A program made the position numbers and the translations under genes. The notes under the pieces were generated by a model. It was not told where the DNA came from. It made no database searches and saw nothing but the letters and a program-made list of their open reading frames with translations. Below, in pieces: positions 12,110 through 25,480 of a stretch of DNA of 64,000 nt. Numbering within the stretch: position 1 is the stretch's first letter; each line of letters opens with the position of its first letter. Source of the stretch: Tolypeutes matacus (lineage: Eukaryota > Chordata > Mammalia > Cingulata > Chlamyphoridae). The stretch covers positions 1,614,832-1,678,831 of the forward strand of contig JAKSZT010054583.1 of assembly GCA_026826555.1 (NCBI GenBank), in the 5' to 3' direction.

Positions 12110-13039
12110 CTAACAGAGTAAGACAGAAATAAGAGTCCTATGTGAGTATTTGGTTTAAAACTAACAAGGAATTTACTCAGTAACATAATAACTTACTTTC
12201 TATTTTAGCGCAACAAATTTGCTATGGCAACCTGAAGTTTATTTTTGAAAATTGATTTCTCCCCTTTTAGGGCACTACTACTTTAAATAGAACTTTATAA
12301 CTTTAAGGTAGAATATACTACAAACTGGAGAACAGTTTTCTGGCAAGGAACTCTCCTGATACAGATTACAATCTCCTCCTCAGATGACACAGACAAAAGG
12401 GAACTACTTCTAAGATTTTTCCCCATTAACTGACCCCTTCTTCATGGACCAACAAGCATACTCCTCTAGAATAAAATCCATTTCAGCCAAACAAAACTTT
12501 ATCCTGATGGAAAATAATAATGCCGCAAATGCCTAATGGAAAGGGAAGAGAGGATCTTCAAAAGCTTTTAAATTAATCATACAGGATTTTTCAATGAAAA
12601 AAATTTAAAATATCATGCTGCTATTCATGGCTCAGTCTCATTACTTACATTATTTTGGTTTCATTGTATTACACAAGCTAAAATGCATGATTAAGTTTTT
12701 TTTTTTTTTTTTACTATACAAATGTGGTCTTTCTTCTCAGAACTTACAATGCAGCTAAACAAAAGCATCACACTATAAAACTCATTTTTCCACTGCTATT
12801 CCTTTTCAAAACAATCTAATTTAAAATTTACCACAGTGGCATCCTGTGTACTAAAGTAAGTGTGTATGAAGCCAGGATTAGTCACTAAACCAGGCCACCT
12901 CATATCTCAATACCCATGTATCTTTGTCTTCTTTCATTACGGGTTTAATTTATAAGTTGCTGTTTTACAGGGGAAAGTCTACGAAATTTTGATTTGTAAT
13001 GATCTCTGACAATACCCCCTCACAAATTTCAGTGTTCTA

Positions 13040-13185
13040 AGGCAGTGGTTTTCAGGCCTGCCAGCACAATAAAATCACTTGGAGAGCCCCACACCAGAGC
13101 TATTAAATCAGAATCTCTGGAAACAGGGTCAGGCACTGGTTTTTAAAATACTGCCTAAGTGATTTTGCATACTACTAAAGAACTA
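13040..13185 (+). mobile_element. MER5A-type (hAT) fragment
   Basis: CAGTGGTTTTCAGGCC at the left edge, then AAAATCACTTGGAGAG and TTAAATCAGAATCTCTGG, match MER5A. The right terminal repeat is missing. Confidence 0.6.
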
Positions 13186-13439
13186 CAAAGATGGAATTTT
13201 AAAATCAGTAGAAATAAATTACCTTGTAATTTGGATTTCCTTTAAAAGAACAACATCATTCTCTAAACATAGCATAAAAAATTTACATATCCTAATATAA
13301 AAGGCTTAAAAATCAGAAAAAGAAGATGTGTGCATTTTCAGTAAAACTTACAACTTGACTAGGAAATTTATACCGGTTCTCTCCTAGACATGGTTATATA
13401 GTTTTAAGTCTTGCATTAAAATACCAGGGAGTCAGACTT

Positions 13440-13560
13440 AGTAGTAATGATAACAATTAACATGTGTCTATTTCTTTTCAGATTTAAGTCTTTTCACACA
13501 CATCTGAGCCTCACAAAAATCCACTGAGATATCATCTCCATTTTACAGATACAGCAATCA
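13440..13560 (+). repeat. MIR-like fragment
   Basis: TTTCACACACATCTGAGCC, then CTCACAAAAATCCACTGAGA and CTCCATTTTACAGATACAG, match the MIR core. Confidence 0.55.
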
Positions 13561-13839
13561 TCACAGATTGATTTCAACATATCCTCAACCTATTTATAAC
13601 CAATACCTACAGTGTACATTTGTTCCAGGAAGAAAATAGCTAATCTGGTTACTCTACCTTCCATCAAACCTTACAAGAGTGGAAATTGGAAATGAAAACT
13701 CAAAGTCTCAAAGAAAACACCTCCCTTTATCATTTGATTTTTCTGTAAAAATTTATTACCTGAAATTATTTGTCTGTATCAATATTATTTGCTGCCTTAA
13801 CTTACAGCAAGCTACAAAGAAATCAGTTATGTGCTGTTT

Positions 13840-14065
13840 TTCAGACCAACCTGATACTTGGGGCACCTGTTAAAAATAGATGGAGATAAGAAAAAAGAAG
13901 AAAAAAACAATAATAAAACAAAATATAAAACAAAACAAAGAATAAAAATAGATGGAGAATTCTACCCCAGACCCAGTTAATCAGACTCTTCATGGGAGTG
14001 GCCTGAGAAGCTGAATTTTGAACTAGAGCTCCAGAAAAGTCTTGCGATCAGATCCAAATGAGAAA
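13840..14065 (+). mobile_element. MER5A-like fragment with A-rich insertion
   Basis: ACTTGGGGCACCTGTTAAAA then ATTCTACCCCAGACCCAGTT and AATCAGACTCTTCATGGG read as a hAT MER5-like sequence. It is interrupted by the A-rich segment 13887-13942. Confidence 0.55.
13887..13942 (+). mobile_element. A-rich-only insertion with perfect 16-bp target duplication
   Basis: TAAAAATAGATGGAGA is present exactly at 13871-13886 and 13943-13958. The 56 bp between consist almost wholly of A with scattered T, C and G. This is what an L1-mediated insertion looks like when it was truncated down to its poly(A)/A-rich tail. A simple tandem duplication with A-rich growth is the alternative. Confidence 0.7.
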
Positions 14066-14599
14066 CAGCAAGTATCAAGCACTAACAAGTCAGCTTGGAA
14101 TTTTTTTATCAAGGTACTGATACAACTTCTCCTATGATAATGCTATTCATTTATTACAACTTAAATTTTAATTTTTTTTTTTTTTTTGCTTTTACAAATA
14201 CTTCCATCAAAACATGTTCATTACGGACAATTAGGAAAATAAAGAAAAGTGTAAGAAACAAACCACCCATCACTGTTAACATTTTGATAAATTTCCTGAC
14301 TGTATTTTTAAGTACCTGGCTACAAATATTTATCTAGGGAAGTTCATGTGTGTGTTGCCAATACATGGAAGTTGCTGAAACTGCTTTATTAGTACCAAGA
14401 ATATGCCCATGTGAGTAACAGAGTGTGCCTCAAAAAACTCTGCTGCCAGAAAATACCCACCAGGGATCTTTTTAACCAAAGAGACCTTTTGCAGTGTTGG
14501 GAGGAGAGCAAGTTTCATTTCAGATTCCTGAAATGACACAACCCAAAAACCCTTTCCATGCCAATCTATTTTTAATTTTGATAACATCTCAAGTTTAAC

Positions 14600-15450
14600 T
14601 TAACCATGAAATAAGAAGAGGAAGTTAATACAAAAAGGCAGGGGGCAGGGGGTACATCTGGAGAACACAAAATAGTAGAAATGAAAAGCTCAGTCAGTAG
14701 TAGGGTCTGAAGTAAAGCAAAAAGACAAAGATGGAAAACAGGAGAGAGAAGATAAGAACATCGGCAGGCAAATCTGGTGGGTCCAATATTTAGAATAAAA
14801 GAAGGATTCCAGAGAGAACAAAGGGGAAGAAATCACCTAAGAAGTAACTTTAAAAAAATGTCCAAACGGAAGGACTTAAGTTTCCAGATTAAAAAGACCC
14901 AGCAAACACCCTGCACAGTGGATACAAACAGACCTTAATGAACATCTTGATGTAATTTCAGAACCTGGAGACAAGATTTTGACAACTTGAGAAAGAAAGA
15001 GAAAAGCAGGTCACAAGGTTCTTCAGTCTGATGAGTTGGAACTTTTTAACAGCAATACTGTAAGTTAGAAGCTAATATTAAGGACTCTTCAAAATGCTGA
15101 TGGAACAAATTTACAACCTATAATTCTATTTTTAGCCAAATAATCAACCAAGTGTGAGGGTTAAATAAAAAGTTTTTAAACATACAAGATCACAAAGAAT
15201 TTTAACTTCCATGCCCTTCTCTTAGGAAAATACTAAAGCAAGCAAGGAAAAATCCAAGAAAGTAGAAGACATGGGGTAAAGGAAACAGGGTTTCTAATGC
15301 AAAAAAGAAATGAGGGGAAACCTGGGTTATGAAAGCTAGACATCAGCCATAAGACAATCAGTCAATAACAGAGGAGTTCAGAAGATTTCAGGAGATTTCT
15401 TAAAGATGATAAAATTGATACTTGTACCTAATTTAGAAAATTTAGGGCTT
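14600..15450 (+). mobile_element. HAL1/L1 ORF1-like fragment
   Basis: The order of strings matches the ORF1 3' half of HAL1-type elements as I recall it: ATGTAATTTCAGAACCTGGA, GAGAAAAGCAGGTCACA, TTTAACAGCAATACTGTAAG then TTAGAAGC, TTTTTAGCCAAATAATCAAC then CAAGTGTGAGGG, and AAACATACAAGATCACAAAG. No frame remains open. Confidence 0.5.
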
Positions 15451-15839
15451 AATTACTAATAAGTGTCCCCCCAAAAGATACAAATTAAAAAACAACAACA
15501 AAAGCAAGACAACTACTAACTCTGAAGAAAAACAAAGTTGTGCCAGAAAGGAAAATTAAAGAAATTCACGTGGCTCAGTTCTGAATGGTATTAGCAGCTA
15601 TGATAAAATAATAATAAATACTGATCTAACCAAAATTACAAGAAACGAAATTGGGAGGCAATATTTTTTTAAAGTTACCTTTTTAAAGATACAAGATGGG
15701 AAGGCCATAAACTTGAAAATTAGGCCTAACAAGAGCAATCTATCAGACAATTTAGTAATGAGTTTAAATCTTGGGAAGCACTGAGACACACCAAAAGCCC
15801 TGGGCTTTTGCTAGTTTCAAGCTAGTCATCATTTTGCTA

Positions 15840-16160
15840 GTTCCACACTGTTGCCCAGTCTGGTGGATTAAGGATGACCACAAATTCTCTGGCACTTCTT
15901 CCACCAAAAAAATAGAATCCAGGTCCCCTCACCCTGAATCTTGAGTGGACTCTGTTACTGCTCGGACCAATAGAATATGGCAGATATCATACTGTGCCAA
16001 TTTCCAAGCCTTGGCTTTAAGAGTATGACAGCTTCCACTTCCTATTTCTTGGAACACTCTTAGAACCCAGCCTCCATACTCTAAGACGTCCAAGGCACAT
16101 GGAGAGGCCATATGTAAGCATGCAACAGCCCTAGGCAAATTCCCAGTCAAATGCCAGCAT
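15840..16160 (+). mobile_element. MLT1-type LTR fragment
   Basis: The order GACCAATAGAATATGGCAGA, AATTTCCAAGCCTTGGCTTT then AAGAG, TTCTTGGAACACTCTTAGAA then CCCAGCC, and CACATGGAGAGGCCATATG matches MLT1 LTRs in plus orientation. Confidence 0.6.
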
Positions 16161-17059
16161 CAACTGCCAGCCTTCTGAGAGGGCCATGTACTGCACCATT
16201 CTGATCTACCAATCATGGAAAACTGGCATCTGGTTTTCCTCTCAATACCAAACTGGTTTGGTCCTCCTCTCAATACCAAATCCCACTTTCCTCTACTGAC
16301 TCAATAAATTATCTGTTGAATGACTACCCACATGGGCCAAACACTAGAAATACAATAGTGAGTAAAATGGACTTGAATCACAATGCCTGGTGGGGAATGT
16401 CATTCTGGATATTGCAATGTGAGAGACTTACCCAACACCCAGGTTCCACAACAGTTCTTGAACTCCAATGACTTTCACCTTCTCTTCAGTTAAAAACCAT
16501 ACCCATACCTGGTCATCACCTGAAATTGCAATCCTACACTCTAATACCTTATTCTCCACCCCTAATCTATTAATTCTCCATATTCCATTACATCTGTTTA
16601 GAATTTACCAAGACCTCCAATCACCTGATTTTATATTCTTCCTAACCATAAGCTTCCTCCTGCATTCCTTTTCCTGCCTACTCAGACAGGACTATATGGC
16701 TCAACCACACACTTTCCTACAGCCACAACTACTTTGCTCTTTCACCACACCTTTCCAATAAAAAAAACCCCAAGTGGAAACCAAGCCATTCAGTCACATT
16801 TCTGATGAATGACAGAGAACACTGAATGACACAACTGTGCTGAATAATAACAAATTCACTGTCTCTGTCTCAGCTAGCCCCACTTGCCTACCACCAAAGG
16901 CATTCCCACCTGCCATCTACAGAGCATCTTCTACTCAGGAGTCCTCAAAACCTCATTCCATTAAGTAGTTCTTCATTCTCCTTAGTCATCAATTTCTACT
17001 TGTAAAGCAGACTTAGTGCTATCCACAATTATTCAATTCCCACCCTTACCTATAAAAGG

Positions 17060-17400
17060 ATTATACAGCCTTGTCCATTACTATAGGACCTGCCTGCCTC
17101 TTGTGAGAAAAGTATACGTCCCTGCCGCACTCACTGGCTTTGAAATGTGAACAGACATGACAGCTGCCACATCAGCACAGAAACCTCAAATGGGATTGTG
17201 AGGTTTGATCTGGCCTCTTACTCATTCCTGCCATGAGACTGGGCATATCCCATACTGCTCCTAGGTCCCAGGAAAGACAAAGAGCAAAGTCACATTCACG
17301 GACATGTAATATGTGCAAAAAAATCAATGTTTGTTGTTACAAACTGCTGAGATGTTCTGGGCTATTACAAAAACAAGCTGAATAATACAAGCCATAATTC
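17060..17400 (+). mobile_element. Probable MaLR/ERVL-type LTR fragment
   Basis: The segment has GTGAACAGACATGACAGCTG, GAGGTTTGATCTGGCC, CTCATTCCTGCCATGAGACT and the terminal-type AACTGCTGAGATGTTCTGGG. This resembles degraded ERVL/MaLR LTR sequence. The family is uncertain. Confidence 0.4.
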
Positions 17401-18099
17401 CCTTACATATCATTCTGTCTCAGGCTTTGTGCCCTTGCACATGCTGTTCCCTCTACCTCAGTAATCTGGAGAGCTTAACTACCAAACTACAGAAAATCCT
17501 CCAAAATCAAGAAGTCTACTTAGTGAGCCAGTTACCCCACATCTTCAGTGAGAAAGCTCCTCAGGTATGTTAGCAGGGAGGACCACTGTGCTCCTTTACA
17601 GGACTCAAGCACTGAAATCACCATGAGACATATTCCCTGGCTCTGCCCAATTCCCAGTGCACCTTCTTCCCACCCCACCCACAGTCTGCGTTAATTGCTT
17701 CCCTGAAGAACCCTAAGACGTACTTCCTACACTGCAATTTTCTGTTCAAACAGAACATAAAATTGTCCTCCAAAACACTGTGAAAGCAGGATTGACAGCT
17801 TTCATCTCTATATCCTCAAGAACTGGTCATGGTAAATAATCAGTATATGTGCTTGAAGATTAGTAAATCTCACTGTTAAGAAATGCTGAAGCTACAACTG
17901 CAAGCAATATAGTTCCATCCATCTGCCCCATGGGATCTAAGGCCCCTCTCAAGTGGAAGTGGACTGGGCATCACCATCTCAAAATCCTCAAGATTGAGGA
18001 ACGAACAAACATAAGGGGGGAATGCAACTATGGACTAAAGTAGAATTATTATTATTCTAGTAATGGAAGAACTTGTAACACTCACATAAAGACAGTGGT

Positions 18100-18480
18100 C
18101 ACCAGAAGTTCTGAGAGGAGGGAGAGGGAAGAATAGGTGTAACATGGGGCAGTTTTGGGCCACTGGAATTGTTCTGTATGACATTGCAATGACAGATACA
18201 GGCCATTACACATTTTGTCGAAAGCTGTAAAATTGTGCGGTGCAAAGTGTAAACCATAATGTAAACTACAGATCACAGTTAGCAGCAATGCTTCAATATG
18301 TGTTCATCAATTGTAACAAATGTACCACACTAATGAAAGATGTTGTTAATAGGGGAAAATGTGGGAAGGGGAAGTAGTGGGGTATATGGTAATCCCTCTA
18401 TATTTTCTATGTAACATTTACATAATCTAAAGGTTCTTTTAAAAGTAAAGTGGTAAACATTATGAATGCTAACAAAATAC
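18100..18480 (+). mobile_element. L1 3' UTR fragment
   Basis: The strings AACCATAATGTAAACTACAG, CATCAATTGTAACAAATGTA and CACTAATGAAAGATGTTG, then TAATCTAAAGG, match the 3' end seen at 35836-36150 and in the longer L1s. The reading frame across it is not coding. Confidence 0.65.
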
Positions 18481-18689
18481 AATCTATTGTAGTTAAATAT
18501 TATTATTTAAAAATTAACTAGAGAACATATTCCAAAAGGCAGTCTTTGACCAAAAATATGTGTGTGTGTGTGTATATATGTATTATCCTTTAATGCATTA
18601 AAGATAAGCAGGCTTTTAATCATGTATTTGTGGCTGCTATGAATTTTAAAAAAAAAAAAAACACTCAAATACAAGCATTTGGTAATATT

Positions 18690-19140
18690 TATGCCACTGA
18701 ATGAATCATGTCCCCACAAAGACATGTTCAAGTCCTAAACACTGGTCCTGTAGATGCAAATCCATCTGTAAATAGGATCTTAAAAGATCCTATTAAGATG
18801 AGGCCAAACTGAATCAGGATGGACCTTAATCAAATACTACTGAAGACCTTATAAGCAGCAAGAGTGAGGAGGAGACAGGAGGAGACAGCTCTCCATGAGT
18901 TATGGAATTGCAGGCATGCTACTACCAGAACGAACATACAGAGGCATGGCCTCCTGACACCTTGGTCTTGAAAGTATAGCACCGGAACTGTGAGATAATA
19001 AATTCCTGTTGTTTAAGCCTGACACCTTGGTCTTGAAAGTATAGCACCGGAACTGTGAGATAATAAATTCCTGCTGTTTAAGCCAAACAGTCTGTGGCAT
19101 TTGTTACACCAGGCCTGGCAAACTAAGGTAGTTTTTACAG
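18690..19140 (+). mobile_element. MaLR-type LTR with 65-bp internal tandem duplication
   Basis: The 5' portion has CCCCACAAAGACATGTTCAA then GTCCTAA, followed by TATTAAGATGAGGCC and CTTATAAGCAGCAAGAG, all standard for MLT/MST-class LTRs. It ends with AATAAATTCCTG then TTTAAGCCAAACAGTCTGTG. The stretch 18954-19018 is repeated at 19019-19083 with a single difference (CCTGTT versus CCTGCT). Confidence 0.75.
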
Positions 19141-19879
19141 TAAGGAAACAATTATCTCAATATATATGTTTAAAAAACGACTACAAAATAGTAAAATATC
19201 TTTTTTGTTTAAACATAACATATATATTATGCCCTGGAAAACAATTCTATAAGAATATACTCCAAATTGGTGTGCTCCTTAAATTTTCTTCTATATGCTT
19301 ACCTCTGTGTTGTACTTTTTCCATGGACATGTCCCAAGGACAGATATAATAAGAGTTCTCCCAAATTTATTTTATTGTAATTATTACAAAGAGAGAACAT
19401 ATAAAAGACAGTAAGCCATTTCCAGGGATCTAACATCTCCCAACACTGCAATTAATATCAGATGCACAAACAGTAATACAACTAAGAAACCACTCAGGCT
19501 ACCAAAAAAATTGTCAACTACTATGTAAAATAGCGACAGAAAAGAAATAAAATATTTTGGTTTAGAAACACATTACTTCTGAAGACAGGGAGCAATCAAC
19601 CTGAAATCTTAAGAGACTGGCACTATGTGAAATATAAATATGTTTAAAAAGTCCCTACTTCTTTATAAGTACATATTAAATAAAACACAGTGGTTTTCCC
19701 AAAGTTCTTAGAAAATAGTTAAATATACCATCATGACATAATTTTTAAATGTATCTCACAATGTATTAATGTTATAAAAACAAATGCAAATAAGTTATGT
19801 ACAACACTGTGAGGAGACCAATTAAAAAGTTCCAGACATTCATTCAGTAAGTATATTTTTGCAAATATTATATGCCAGG

Positions 19880-22800
19880 TATCATTTCTTAAATAACAGG
19901 CTTTACTGAGATATAATTTACATACTATGAAAGTCACCCATTCACTGTACAGTTTTTAGTATATTCAGAGTTGTACAACCATCACAATTTACTTTTAGAA
20001 TATTTTTATTATCCAAAAAGAAACCTTGTACCCACTAACAGTCACTCCACATTCCACCCCTCAACCTCCCAGCCCTAGACTACCATGAATCTACTTTCTG
20101 TATCCATAGATCTAGCTATTCTGGACATTTCAAATAAATGAAATCACACATTTATTTTTTGTGTCTGATTTTTTTTTTTTTTTTAACAGCATATTTTCAA
20201 GGCTTACCCACGTTGTAGCATGCATCAATATACTTCATTCCTTTTTATGGCCAACCAAATAGTATCCCATTCTATGGCTACACCACATTTTGTTTATCCC
20301 TTCATTAGTTGGGCTTCTGGGTTGTTTTCTACTTTTTGGCTATTATGAATAATGCTGCTGTGAACATTTGTGTACAAGTTTTTTAATGAACCTGTGTTTT
20401 GTCTTACATACCTAGGAGTAGAATTAAATGAGTCCTATGGTAACTTTATGTTTAACAAATTTAAAGAACTGTCAAAATGTTTTCCAAAGTACATTTCCAA
20501 ATGCACCATGTTACAATCCAATCCAACCAGCAATGTATGAGCATTCTAGTTTCTCTACAGGCTCACCAACACTTTTTACTGATCTTTTTTTATTATTATT
20601 ATAGCCATCCTAGTGGATGTGAAGTAGTATCTCACTGTGATTTTCATCTGCACAACTCTGACTCATGATGTTGAGCATCTTATTTTTTAAAAAATTTATT
20701 TTAATAACATATATACAACCTAGCATTTCCCCTTTTAGCCGCATTCAAATTATATAATTCAATGCTGTTAATTATGTTCACAATGTTGTGCTACCATCAC
20801 CACCATCCATTACCAAAATGTTAACATCATCCTAAATAGAAACTCTACATTTAAGCCTTAACTTCCTATACCCTCCTCCCATCCCATTCCCTGGTAACCT
20901 ATATTCTAGATTCTGACTCTATGAGTTTGTTTATTCTAATTATTTCATATCAGTGAGATCATAGAATATTTGTCCTTTGTGTCTGGCTTATTTCACTCAA
21001 TGTTATCTCCAATGGGTCATCCATGTTGTTGCACATATCACACTTCATTCCTTTTCATAGCTGAATAACATTCCATTGTGTGATTATACTACATTTTGTT
21101 TATCCATTAATCACTTGATTGATACTTTGGTTGCTTCCACCTTTTGGCAACTGTGAATAATGACACTATAAACATCAGTATGTAAATAGCTGTTCAAGTT
21201 TCTGCTTTCAATTTTGTTGAATATATACTTAGTAGTGGGATTGCTGGGTCATATAGTAGTCTATATTTAACTTTCTGAGGAACTGCCCGACTGCCTTCCA
21301 CAGTGGCTGCACCGTTTTACATTCCTACCAACAATGAATGAGTATTCATATTTCTTCACATCCTTTCCAACACTTCTAAGTTTCCGTGTTCTTTTTTTTT
21401 AATAGTAGCCATTCTAGTGGATGCAAAATGGTATCTCATTTTGGTTTTGATTTGCATTACCCTAATGGTTAATAATGTTGAGCATCTTTTCATGTGCTTT
21501 TTGGGCATTTGTATATCATCTCTGGAGAAATGTCTAATCAAGTCTTTTGCATAATTTCTAAAATTGGGTTGTTCATCTTTTTGTTGTTGAGTTGCAGGAT
21601 GGAGCATCTTTTCATGCACTTAAGGCCATTTTATTTGTTCTACAGAGAAATATCTATTCAAACACTTTTTTTTAAAAATGAATAAATTTATTCCTATTTG
21701 TTACCATTGTATTTTTGTGCCATTACATTTTCTGTTTGCCTACAGACAAAAATATTTTTATAACCAGCCACTTTGATGTATTTTTGTTCTTTGTTGTAAT
21801 TTTCAGTTGATTCTTTCGGGCTTTTCATGCTGTCATACCAATGCATGAGATTATAATCTTGCCTCTTCCTTGTTACCTCACTTTTCCCTCTTTTGTCTAA
21901 TTGCCCTTCCAGAATTCTGTTAAGTATTAATAATAAAAGTGGGAAAGCCTGCATTACTCCTGACATTAATAACAATGCTTCCAGTGCTTCACCATTAAGC
22001 ATGACGTTTGCTTTCTTTTGGATATGTATTATTTATTGCATTAAAGTAGTATCTATTTGTTCCTACTTCAGTAAGGATTATTATCAGAAATGGATCTCAA
22101 ATTTTATCAGATGTCTCTGGGCACCCACAGAGATAAGCACGTTTTTTCTCTTTTGACCTATATATCCATCATAGGTGTGCCGATATTTGTTTGTGTCACT
22201 GTTCTCAGTTCTTCTGGGTCTATACCTACTAGCAGTATTGCTGGGTCAAATGGTAGATTTGTATCTAACTTCCTTAGGAACCACCTAACAGACGTCCATA
22301 GTGGCTGTACCATTCTACAGTCCCACCAACACTGAATCAATGTTCCTATCTCTCCACATCCTGTCCAACACATGTAGTTTTCTGTTTCATTAATAGTAGC
22401 CATTCTAGTAGGTGTGAAACGATATCTCATTGTAGCTTTGATTTGCATTTCCCTAGTAGCCAGTGATGTTGAAAATTTTTCATGTGGTTTTGTTTTTTTT
22501 GTTTGTTTGTTTGTTTTTGTCATTTGTATTTCTTCTTTAGAAAAATGTCTATTTAGGTCTTGTATTAGTCAGCCAAGGGGGTGCTGATGCAAAATATCAG
22601 AAATCAGTTGGTCTTTATAAAGGGTACTTATTTGGGGTAAAAGTCCACAGTTACCAGGCTATAAAGCATAAGTTTCTGCCCTCACCAAAGTCCGTTGCCA
22701 CATGTTGGAACAAGACTGCTGCCGACGTTTGCCAGAGTTCAGGCTTCTTGGGTTCCTTTCTTCCCCGGGCTGCGTTTCTCTCCGGGCTCAGCTCCTCTGC

Positions 22801-23460
22801 TTCCTCCACAAGGTCAGCTGTAGACTATGAGGCTCTCTAGGCTTTACTTCTCTCCACAAGGCCAGTTGTGAACTCTCAGGCAAACGGCTTGTCTCTATCC
22901 CGGGGCCTTCTCTCCTTCCTCACCAGAACTCCAACATCAAAACTGCTCCCTCTGTCCTTTGCCTTACCTTTTATATTTGATTGCCCCACCCACCAAGGGG
23001 TGGAGCTCATCTATTCAAACACTTTTAACATTTTTTAATTTGATTTTGTAATGTTGAATTGTAGAGGTTTTTTATATTTTTGGATAGAAGTCCCCTTATC
23101 TGATTTGCAAATATTTTTCCCATTCTGTGAGTTGGCTGTCTTTTCACTTTCTTGATAGTATCCTTTAAAACACAAAAGTGTCTCATTTTGATGAAGCCCA
23201 GTTTACTATCTATTTTTTTTTTTTTTAATTCATTTATGCTTTGGTGTTAAACCTAAGAAGCCATTGCCTAATCCAAAGTCACAACGATTTACTCCTTTGT
23301 GTTCTTCTAAGACAGAGTTTTAGTTATTAGATTTAGGTCTCTGATCCATTGTGAGATAATTTTTGTATATGGTAGGAGATAGGGGTCCAACTTCATTCTT
23401 TTGCATTTAGATATCTAGTTGCCAAGCACTATTTGTTGAAAAGACTATAATGAATTGTCT
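19880..23460 (-). mobile_element. Cluster of L1 3'-part fragments
   Basis: At least three minus-strand L1 pieces are stacked: 3' UTR and ORF2 end at 19880-20690, another 3' UTR plus ORF2 end at 20690-21600, and a third ORF2 stretch from 21660 to 23460. The last is interrupted by the LTR at 22561-23005. Diagnostic plus-strand strings recur: CATTCTAGTGGATG, TTGAGCATCTTTTCATG and GTATCTCA. The orientation is sense to GXYLT1. Frames of about 80-120 codons here are ORF2 debris. Confidence 0.75.
22561..23005 (-). mobile_element. LTR-like element (same family), truncated, inside an L1
   Basis: The plus strand begins TGTATTAGTCAGCCAAGGGG and keeps the shared body to about 23005. The terminal CAGTTTG end found in the other two copies is missing. 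L1 minus-strand ORF2 sequence lies on both sides (…GTCTATTTAGGTCT and …TCTATTCAAACACTT), showing that it landed in an older L1. Confidence 0.6.
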
Positions 23461-23889
23461 TTGCACCTCATATTGAAACTCATCATACGCTAATAACTGT
23501 TATTACAAGCAATAAAGTAACTAGGAAAAGCAACCAATCTGGAGACTGATAGCACTTGTACTTTAGATTTTAAAAAAAGAATTAAATTAAATTAAAATTT
23601 AAAAGTATTGAAAAATTCAAGGTAGTTCTCCACATTCTGGTTATTAGCTAGATTTATTTGAATAAAACTGTTGTTATATAATACTAGCTATTCACCATTC
23701 AAAGAGGTTAAAACTATTGAACTAAACTAAGCTGAACTAAGCTATTTCCTCTGTAAACATTGACATCCAAAAGCAGTGAAGTCTATAAAAATTCTTTCAT
23801 CATGTGTCAAAACAAAATAAAACTCTACTATGGATCACTCAAATTCCATATGGCTTAATGCTTCTAAGTCCAAGTGATCTGTCTAAAAA

Positions 23890-24245
23890 CAAACTTATCA
23901 AGGGTTAGAACAAGGGATCTTTGTGATGATGGAAACAGTTCTGCATATTAATTGTGGCATTGGGTACAGGAATTTCCATATTGTGATAAATCTGCATGCA
24001 ACTACACACACACACACACACACAAGTGCATGCAAAACTGATGAAATCCGAATAAAGTCTGTGGACTTTACAATGTCAATTTCCAGAGTTGTGATATTGC
24101 ATGGTATTGATAAATATGTACATTCCAGAACTAGTGATAAAGCACTATGGCCATGTAAGATGTTACTTCTGGGGGAACCCAGTGAAGGACACATGGGACA
24201 TGACTGCAACTTCCAGTGAATCTATATTTCAAAATAAAGTTTTTT
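23890..24245 (+). mobile_element. Old L1 3' UTR fragment with internal (CA)n
   Basis: GGGATCTTTGTGATGATGGA, GTGGACTTTACAATGTCAAT and AAGATGTTACTTCTGGGGGA are typical of L1M 3' UTRs. It ends TATTTCAAAATAAAG. A (CA)n tract at 24004-24024 has grown within it. Confidence 0.6.
24004..24024. repeat. (CA)n microsatellite
   Basis: About ten uninterrupted CA units, inside an L1 3' UTR. Another (CA)n tract of about 12 units lies at 24870-24893. Confidence 0.9.
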
Positions 24246-25135
24246 TTTTAAAAAGCAAACTGATCAAAAATAAGTATTCTCAAGAATTTCAGGACTTGAA
24301 AATGTTGCAAAAATTGAGGCATCGCATGCTCTGGATTAAACAAAACAATAATGCTCATCACAGTAACAGTTTGCTTGAAGTTGACTTAAATTAGGTAACA
24401 GGAGAAGGCCTTCTACACTTTAAAATTAAACGGAAAAAGGTATTTTTCATTTCAAATTGTCTATGGTAGTCATGAGACCTTAGTGAAAACCATGCACAGC
24501 ATACAGTCAGGGATATGTTCAGGCATATCCAGCACAAGAGTGTGGAAGGTAGTCTGTAGTAAGTGCTGTAGCCAACATTGCAACTGGATACCTGCACTGT
24601 GCCTGCAAGAGAAGAGGCTCACAGATTCCCATGATATGATTTGAAGACCATTGCATGGGTCACTCCTTTGTAACCAAACTGTCTCCAGACAAGTGAGATT
24701 AATTTCTGGCTCTAAATTAGTTTTACTTCTTTTACTTAAGTCTCAAATTTCATGAATACTCAGGAAGTGGGAAAAGGATTGCTTATATACACTAACCACT
24801 TAGAAAAAAAAAAAAGTTAGCATCACATTGTACACACACAAAAACAACTAGATTAAAGATTTAAAGGTAAACACACACACACACACACACCACCAATCAT
24901 ACATAAAAATGTAAAATGTCATATGATATACAAACCCTGAACAAAATTTAAGTCAACCTGTGGGGCAAAGTATTTGCAACAGGTATGACAAATAGATAAT
25001 AATCTTATTGTTTTAAAACAGGATTTCTAAATAATAAGTATACATAATTTTTTTCATTAGCCAAATCACTGTTTCCCCTCCAAAAGCAAAGAAAGATCTT
25101 TTTAATTAATTAAGATAATTACTAGCATTTACTAA

Positions 25136-25480
25136 ATACTATGTACTGGGGATTGTGTCACGTCCCCCACAAAAGGCACGTTCAGGTCCCAACCCCCAGT
25201 CCTGTGGGTGTGAACCCATTATAAAGAGGACCTCTGAAGATGTTATTAGTTGAGGTGTGCCCATATGGCTGAGGTCCTTATAAGCAGAGGAAATTGGACA
25301 CAAAAGGAGAAGCCCCTGGAAGCAGCCAGAAGCCGGAAATCAATGGAACCAGAGAAGACATGGATATACATGTGCATTGCCACATAACAGAAAAGCCAAG
25401 GGCCCAACCCTGAGCAATAAATTCCTCCTTATGTTAAACATTTTGCAACTGTGTGAATACTCCTATTATCTACTAATAAA
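25136..25480 (+). mobile_element. MaLR-type LTR fragment
   Basis: The strings GTGTCACGTCCCCCACAAAA, GTTCAGGTCCCAACCCCCAG, GTCCTTATAAGCAGAGGAAA and AGAAGCCGGAAATCAATGGA, then AATAAATTCCTCC, follow the MLT1/MST LTR order. No internal retroviral sequence is seen. Confidence 0.65.
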
